A program made the position numbers and the translations under genes. From contig QUOL01000001.1 in the NCBI GenBank assembly GCA_009761415.1, positions 3,720,001 through 3,784,000 on the forward strand: a stretch of 64,000 bases of DNA. The letters run 5' to 3'. Under the pieces are notes generated by a model, which saw nothing but the letters and a program-made list of their open reading frames with translations, was not told where the DNA came from and made no database searches. Of the stretch, positions 57,519 to 64,000 are shown in pieces. This stretch comes from Sarcomyxa edulis (lineage: Eukaryota; Basidiomycota; Agaricomycetes; Agaricales; Mycenaceae). Every line of letters begins with the position of its first letter. The stretch's first letter is position 1.

Positions 57519-57704
57519 CTTAGGTAACAAAATCGGTGAGTCGGATTCGGTCTGATTCGGTGTGACGTGTTCAGCAGACGTGACAACCTCCACAGACTCG
57601 GGCGATCATACCGTCACGCGTGTCACACGTCTTGACTGCCGCGGCGCTCGCCGCTCAGGTCATTGAATTCAACTCAAGCGCTCATGAGTAGTGGTATCAA
57701 CAAC

Positions 57705-59586
57705 ATGCAGTCAGTATGCTGCACATCTTTGCAGGCTTTTGATCTTGCTTACCAACGTATACCAGGATCTCGACGCCCCTCACGATAAATGGGTAAGACG
57801 CGTTCGAAGTTGCCACTGATTACCATTGATCGATTGACATTCGCCTCGCAACGGTATTCCTAGGCTCGATAAACTGACCCAAGACATCCTCAATATCATA
57901 CTGACCGATCTTATAGGCCATTGCGTCAATATACCCCTTTCTACTGTCTCTCGCTCCTTTCGTGCACTCTGCATGCCCTATATTTTCAAACAAGTCTTTT
58001 GGGACGACCGCACACAAACACCACCCATGGGAATTTGGAAATATATTAGGTACAGCTTGCATTGTGGTCTTAAATATCTATAACGAAGCTGTCTCTGATT
58101 CATTGATACAGAATCCTGATGCTCGTGAAATCATCGTATCCAGGGTATTTCCCTCTGATCGAGCATTGTCTACCCCAGATGCCTGAGCTTCACACCATAC
58201 GCATAACATGGCTTCAAGGTGGAGTGCCTCTCATACTTTTGAAAGCCATCTTCACCGCGCCTGGCCTGCAGACCTTGGAGATAGCGCAGTCATCGTATGA
58301 ATCTGTCGAACCCTACGATCCAGAGTTCGAGTCTATTGCCGTCCCCTTGCGTCGATTCATGTATCGAAGACGTCGTACGGATGGCCCGCCAGTGAGACTT
58401 GAGATGGAACGTATCGACCCTGCCGTCATACAGCAACAACTATTACTTGAATGCAACTCTCTCTCATCCATACTGACTCAAGTGCATCTGACGCTAGAAA
58501 CTCTAATGGTCCCGGGAGAAACTTCGCAATTCGACTATTTGGCCTATCTGTCATGGCCTTGCCTTCGCGAGCTGATTCTATACGGCGTCCCGCCGATAAC
58601 CGATGTCTCGATGTCGCGTGTGCTCTCCAACATGCCGTCGCTCCGCACCCTATACCTGCAGTTCTCTATTCGCAAATACTTTCCTGGGTTTCTTATCTGT
58701 CCCCAAGAATCGGAACATTATCCCCTACCGCCTCTCTTGAGTTCTCTCACATTATCCTGGCCGAGTCCCGACGATCAAGTATTTTCTCGGCTTCCTCCCA
58801 CTCTGCGACATCTTTCCTTGCGAGACAGTCCACGCCTTTGGGGAGTTAGTCGCAGCAGGGGGCGTGAGCTTCCCTATCTGAGCTGTCGAGATGTTTTCAA
58901 GATTCTGTCCTCCAATGATTTCTCGGCCCTGGAACGCCTAGAAATCGTGTACCAAGGGAGTATTGAGGAGGAAGAGATGTTTAAATTCATAGCCGCCTCA
59001 TTCCCTTCGCTCTATTTTCTGGAAGTTCATCGTCTTCGTCCGAAAAGATGGGAACGCCCGGTCTACCACTTTCGATATGATGGTCTTGAAGACTCGGGCT
59101 CGGAGGAGGAGACCCCAGATGAAGACCCATTCGAGTCGATTCCAATCGTGGGTGCATTTTGTGTTCGTCTAAGCTAGTGACATCCTGATTCTTCTATTCA
59201 CAGGATTTAATTGGCTCTTCTTTGTCGACCAGCAGATCGCTTCGTATTCTTCATATCAATCTGGACTTTTACGAGAGGCATCCTGATCGTGGCTACAAAT
59301 CCAAAAACTTGCCCTTCGATGAAGCTGCGAAGCGGCTAGCCGAGGGTATCCCGTCGTTGAACGAAGTCTCTCTGTATTATTCGGAGAACCTTATGCACAC
59401 TCTTGAGCTTGGGAAGCTTGGCCAATGGTCAACCTATCTCGTAGACCGAAGCGGTGCTCAGGGACTCAAGCTCAAACATCAGCCGCAAGAGTTCATCGAC
59501 CCGTACGTCTTCACAACGCCTTCAATATTCATCTCTGAATTTTGGGGATTTATAGGGACCGTCCCGTTGAACGTGAAGTCATTTGA
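57705..59586 (+). CDS. F-box-like / leucine-rich repeat protein, copy 1
   Basis: Short exons ATGCA and an about 27-nt exon (57774 region) precede the main part, which begins NGLDKLTQDILNIILTDL and continues NIPLSTVSRSFRALCMPYIF, an F-box-type helical motif that binds Skp1. The rest (about 450 residues) is an irregular leucine-rich repeat solenoid: MPELHTIRITWL, APGLQTLEIAQS, LSSILTQVHLTLETLM, PCLRELILYGVPPI, MPSLRTLYLQFSI, LPPTLRHLSLRDS, FSALERLEIVYQG, SRSLRILHINLDF. An acidic patch (GSEEETPDEDPFES) is followed by the last introns, and the protein ends RPVEREVI. It is probably a substrate adaptor of an SCF ubiquitin ligase; such basidiomycete F-box families are large and fast-evolving. A close copy follows 2.6 kb downstream. 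Confidence 0.8.
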
Positions 59587-59781
59587 CCAGGGCTGCACCT
59601 CAGAATACCGCTGGCGTAACATACAGCCATAACCTATCCTAGATTGCTGATTCCGGTTCTATCGTCGATGTATCATTCTGCATGTGCTACTCGGATACAG
59701 TCAAGTATGCTATTCCTGATAAAATGAAGGTAGGACACCACGGCGTGCCGCTCCAAGAAGCCTAAAGCAAAACTGGAGTTG

Positions 59782-60166
59782 AGAAGTATATACTCCAGAG
59801 CTGGCCTGACTACGCTTCACTGAGCGCGCATTTCGTCGAAAATCAAGATGAGATGGAGATTGACGTCGGTGTCACGTCGCACGATGTAAACGATCGAAAA
59901 AATCTAGATGGAAGGACGCGTTATTTGGTGTCAAGGCAGTAAGACAACAACCACCCGCAGTGGCGACAGCAGCCGCCGGCTAGATATTTACCTCCGAGAT
60001 ACCTCATATCACATCTTGAAGCTTCTGCATACTCCTTGCCGCCGGTGAAACAGCCTACGGCCCCCGTTCAATTATCTCCTAATTATCCCACTTCTATGGA
60101 ATTTAGGTAGGAGAAAGACAGGAGTTTTTTAGAAGCAGACGAGAGTTTCACCTTGCATGTATCAGT
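59782..60166 (+). repeat. Dispersed repeat, copy B (MITE-like)
   Basis: Matches 55821-56212 with a few small indels. It begins exactly where the homology between the 3' flanks of the two F-box copies stops (after AACTGGAGTTG), so it either inserted at, or marks, the duplication junction. Confidence 0.65.
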
Positions 60167-60343
60167 AAGGGCCACGCAACCCTACTCTGCCAAGGCCCAA
60201 GGCCCAAGGCTCGGAATTTATCAGCGTGACTGGGTTGAGCTGTGACGTGTGACGGTCCACGGTAGACTGATCCAAAAACCAACAGTCGCATCACGCGCAT
60301 CATTTGTCAATACCCCAACGCCAACTCGACGCTCGTGAACAAC

Positions 60344-62221
60344 ATGCAGTCAGTATACTACATATTCTTGCAAGCCTTGAAGTTGCTCATTAATGCATAT
60401 TAGGACCTCATCACCCCTTACGACGAATGGGTAAGACGCGTTCGAAGCTACTGCTGATTACCACTGATATCGATTGCCACTCGTCTGTCAACAGGTTTTC
60501 TAGGCTCGATGGACTGAATCAAGACATTTTCAATGTCATGCTAACAAATCTCAAAGGCCATCGCATTAATCTTTCTACAGTCTCTCGCTCATTTCGTGCT
60601 CTCTGCATGCCCTACATCTTCAATCAAGTCTTTTGGTACATCCGCAGACTTACACCTCCACCCATGGGGATTTGGAAATATATCAGGTATGCATTTCTAT
60701 TCGGTCATGGATGTCTCTACCCAAGCGGTATTGAGCTTATAACACAGAATCCTAACGCTGACGCAATCTTCGCATCTTGGATATTTTCCGTAATCGAGGA
60801 TTGTCTACCCCAGATGCCCGAGCTCCACACTATACGCATAATGCGGCTCTACGGTGGAGTACCTCTTATACTCCTGCAAGCCATTTTCACCGCGCCTGGC
60901 TTGCGGACATTGGAGATAGTGCAATCACCTTATGAGTCCGTCGAACCCTACGATCTAGAGTTTGAATCCACTGCTGTGCCCTTGCGTCAACTCATATATA
61001 GGAGACGTCGTATGGAAGGTCCATCGGTGAGGTTAGAGGTAAGACGTGCCGACCCTGCCGTGATACAACATCAATTATCACTCGAATGCGACTGTCTCTC
61101 GTCCATCCTGACTAAAGTACATCTATCGCTTGAGACTCTACTGATTCCGGGAGAAACCTCATAATTCGACTACCTGGCTTACCTATCATGGCCTTGTCTT
61201 CGCGAGTTGACCCTATTTGGCGTCCCACCTATAACCGACGTCCCTATGTCGCGTGCACTCTCTAACATGACATCACTCCGCACCCTAAATCTGCAGTTCT
61301 CTCTTCGCAGCGGCTTTCCTGTGTTTTTGATCTGTCCCCCGGAATCGGGAAATCATCCACTACCGCCTCTCCTAACATCGCTCACAATATCTTGGCCGAG
61401 TCCCGACGATCAAGTATTCTCTCAGCTTCCTCGCACCTTACGGCATCTCTCCTTGCGAGATAGTCCACGCCTTTGGGGGATTAGTCGCAGCAGGGGGCGT
61501 GAGCTTCCCTACTTGAGCTGTCAAGATGTATTCGAAATTCTGGGGTCCAATGATCTCTCGGCGTTGGAACGCCTAGAACTCGTGTACCAGGGGAGTATTG
61601 AAGAGAAGGAAATGTTGAAGTTCATAGTTGCCTCATGTCCTTCGATCTATCTCCTGGAGCTTCATCGTCTTCGCCCGAATAGATGGGAAAGGCCAGTTTA
61701 TCACTTTCGCTTTGATGGTCGAGAAGACTCGGGCTCGGAGGAAGAAATCCCGAATGAGGACCCATTTGGGCAGATTCCAATCGTGGGTGCATTTTTGTGT
61801 TTGCATGAGAAGCAACTAACCTTCTAATTTTCTTGATAGGACTTGATTGGCTCTGTCTTGTCGACCAGCAAATCGCTTCGTATCCTCCGTATCAATCTAG
61901 ACTTCTACGAGAGGCACCCAGATCGTGACTACGAATCGAAAAATCTTCCCTTTGATGAAGCTGCGAAGCGGCTAGCCGAGAGTATCCCTCTGTTGCGAGA
62001 AGTCTCGTTGTATTATTCGGAGAACTTCAAGCACACTCTAGAATTCGGGAAGCTTGGTCTATGGTCAACGTATCTCGTAGATCGAAGCGATGTTGACGGA
62101 CTCAATCTCGAACGTCAGCCAGACAGATTCATTGCTCCGTACGTTTTTTCCACAGCCTTCAATATTTGTCACTATCTGAAATTTTCTCAGTGACCGTCCT
62201 GTTGAGCGTGAAGTAATATGA
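60344..62221 (+). pseudogene. F-box-like gene, copy 2, inactivated
   Basis: Tandem duplicate of the gene at 57705-59586 with the same start (ATGCA exon), splice sites and end (RPVEREVI). Two lesions disable it. First, one base is missing near 60790 relative to copy 1, so the spliced frame reaches TAA at 60791-60793. Second, CAA (Gln) in ETSQFDYL has become TAA at 61162-61164. Retaining the 61-nt intron near 60687-60747, which has no stop, would compensate for the deletion but not for the second stop. Downstream the frame is still open through both later exons, so the loss is recent. Confidence 0.78.
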
Positions 62222-63158
62222 CAGCTGTATGAGTTTGCACATTACAATGAGTGCAGCCTTGTTTTATTCAGATTGTTGCTGCCAGTCGACTCGATGGCTT
62301 GAAAGATCCTCCTCAACTACATCTAACTGTGCTAGTTCTGAGTGACCGCGCATGCCGCGCCAAGAAGCATAAGGCAAAATTGGGGTTGTCTTGCCTGTGT
62401 GTATCTACTCTACCTTCAGCTTGTCGATCTCAGTCCATGACTCACTCGCGCATGGGGTACAAACATATGTTCCACGCGCTGTGCTTTGAGAGGGGATAAA
62501 CTCTTCATCTGGGCATCTGGGACCTGAGGACCTGTGAAACAACAAAGGGAACAATAGAAAATTAGAACCTTCGATGGATTATCCTCCAAGGTGTAATTCA
62601 GGTTTACACACGCCATGAAGTCCATTTGTAAGTGGACACTTGATCTACGGGCAGATTGATACCTGAGCTAATATTGACCAGAGCTGATAGAAGGATGTGG
62701 TTTCTCACGAAGCTCGATAGAACCACGTTGCTGAATATCGAGGGATTCAATAAACTCTTCGTGATGCAATGGTTGACTCGAAAGTCTGATCATCGTCTGC
62801 CGACTACTTGGCCTTGTCATATGCAGCATTCACAGTTTGCTTTTTCCCCCCAAACCTCACTAGCTGTATTCCTAGAAGCAATCGCATACGAACGACACTC
62901 GAGAGACGTGAGAGGGAAACAAGTCAGCGACTTTGGACCGTTGAACGCGTCGCGCGAGCTAATACCACTAAATGATGCCTCTTACATGCCTGACGCGTGA
63001 CAAACGACGACTTCCCTTGATCTGAGACTGTCATTAATAGTCATTATAGGCTGAGAGATAGGATCAAGTACACCGTGAAATGCAAGGAGACATAAAAAAG
63101 GATTGTCAATGAGAAACTGGATTGCATACCGAAAGGGTATAACAATGAGAAGCTCCAC
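62222..63158. other. Intergenic junction between F-box copy 2 and the dynein fragment
   Basis: The first about 150 bp is the degraded 3' flank shared with copy 1 (GCCAAGAAGCATAAGGCAAAA). A 114-codon plus-strand frame at 62656-63000 has no motifs. No dynein-coding sequence was seen on the minus strand here. Confidence 0.45.
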
Positions 63159-64000
63159 TCAGAACCGTCGTACACCACCCACAAGTCCCTCTATTGAATG
63201 ATGCTCGAGATCATTTCTAGCTTTGAGAATCGACGCATGCATCTCCTTCATCGCATTACCCAATTTGATTCCGAATCGACTGAGAATATCGCGTTGCCAC
63301 GCGTCATACTTGGCGTTGACTCTCGACTGCACCTGCTCGTAGTCGATGATGCACACACCAAACGATTTCTGGGTATCGGACGTGTCGAACGTCGATCGTG
63401 CCTTCTTGATCTCTGTCAGTAGCTGCTGCCAGTTCGCTAAGGAGTCGCCCAGTCGATTGAAAACATATTCTGTTTCGAGGTCCCACAGCGATTGGAATTG
63501 TAGCCATTTCGCGACATAATCTGTCAGCTGCTGGACTTTCAATTCGATCAGAGAAAACGGTCGTTCCAGAGTGTTATCAGGGAAGCGTGTGAGCTAGATG
63601 ATAACAATTCACGAATAAGACAACAAGAGTTATTATAAGAAAATACACGCACGAGAGAAGTATAGGTTGTTTCTGACACCTCGCCTGGTTGCATCTGCAG
63701 ACCGATCTCGTACCGCGAGCTTTGGATCCGACGCAACCGGCAGACAACTCCTGCATAATCAACAATGGTCGATTCGAAGGTAATACCTCTGATACGAGTC
63801 ACTCACCTAACCAATCATGTAACTGCGTAATCCAAGTAAGACGGGCTTGTTCGATTGGTGGATCGAGGAAGATCACTTGGTTCTGTATCCGGATTTCGTG
63901 CACGATGGGTTTTAGTGTCATATTACCCTCGAAGAACTGCGGTTATAGATCAGTCGCCACTCGACGCACATGCAAAAACAAAGTCGTTGCGCACCTTTTC
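63159..64000 (-). CDS. Dynein heavy chain tail fragment, ending abruptly (partial)
   Basis: Minus-strand exons spliced at about 63936, 63759-63814 and 63591-63652 encode part of a cytoplasmic dynein heavy chain: FFEGNMTLKPIVHEIRIQNQ, VIFLDPPIEQARLTWITQLH, RRIQSSRYEIGLQ, LKVQQLTDYVAKWLQFQSLW, RSTFDTSDTQKSFGVCIIDY, VQSRVNAKYDAWQRDILSRF and ILKARNDLEHHS. This lies in the N-terminal tail, before the linker and the AAA+ motor. Right after LEHHS the frame continues IEGLVGGVRRF-stop, which is not dynein-like, and the rest of the protein (well over 3000 residues) is not found towards lower coordinates. The 5' part lies beyond the window. Either the gene is broken or this is a partial copy. Confidence 0.85.

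Noticed and set aside
62656..63000. Plus-strand open frame of 114 codons between F-box copy 2 and dynein
   Set aside because: No motif and no homologous segment downstream of F-box copy 1.

Overview
The window looks like nuclear DNA of a filamentous basidiomycete, probably Agaricomycotina. It is gene-dense and lies on both strands. Most genes are cut by many short introns of about 50-65 nt, with GT..AG ends and CTAAC/CTGAC-type branch sites. The gene set is fungal: a Chs7 chitin synthase chaperone, MET2-type homoserine O-acetyltransferase, a Pho80-type cyclin, serine carboxypeptidases and a secreted starch-binding protein. I see no tRNA, rRNA, CRISPR array, operon or intact transposon.

Layout. 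1-9 kb: 3' part of a cullin-4 gene, a heterotrimeric G-protein alpha subunit and a MYND zinc-finger protein. 9.5-18 kb: three paralogs of a protein family I do not recognise (centred on a YRWVYNG motif), interleaved with a secreted serine carboxypeptidase and the lipoyl E2 subunit of branched-chain ketoacid dehydrogenase. 18.8-28 kb: a papain-like cysteine peptidase, homoserine O-acetyltransferase, a small protein resembling aerolysin/ETX-type pore formers, a membrane-anchored short-chain dehydrogenase and CHS7. 28-32 kb has no convincing gene and lies upstream of a Pho85-type cyclin. 36-47 kb: a small two-helix membrane protein, meiotic SPO22/ZIP4, a second serine carboxypeptidase, Mediator subunit 21 and RTF2. 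48-55.6 kb: dienelactone hydrolase, mitochondrial phosphatidylserine decarboxylase, branched-chain aminotransferase and a secreted protein with three starch-binding modules. 55.8-64 kb is a rearranged zone: two copies of a dispersed repeat, a 5'-truncated aspartic peptidase remnant, a tandem pair of F-box genes (the second a pseudogene) and a dynein heavy chain whose reading frame stops abruptly in the tail.

Most genes are unrelated housekeeping or accessory functions. Three pairs are divergent over a short shared promoter: SDR/CHS7, two-helix protein/SPO22 and MED21/RTF2. BCAT and the BCKDH E2 subunit belong to the same branched-chain amino-acid degradation pathway but lie 36 kb apart.

The strongest unusual signal is in splicing. 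The G-alpha gene seems to need a one-nucleotide exon to encode its conserved C-terminus. There are also 17-nt and 23-nt micro-exons in two other genes, two GC-AG introns with the same GCATGT donor, and an intron directly after a start codon. All gene models were built by reading splice sites and protein similarity by eye; nothing was checked against a database or transcripts.
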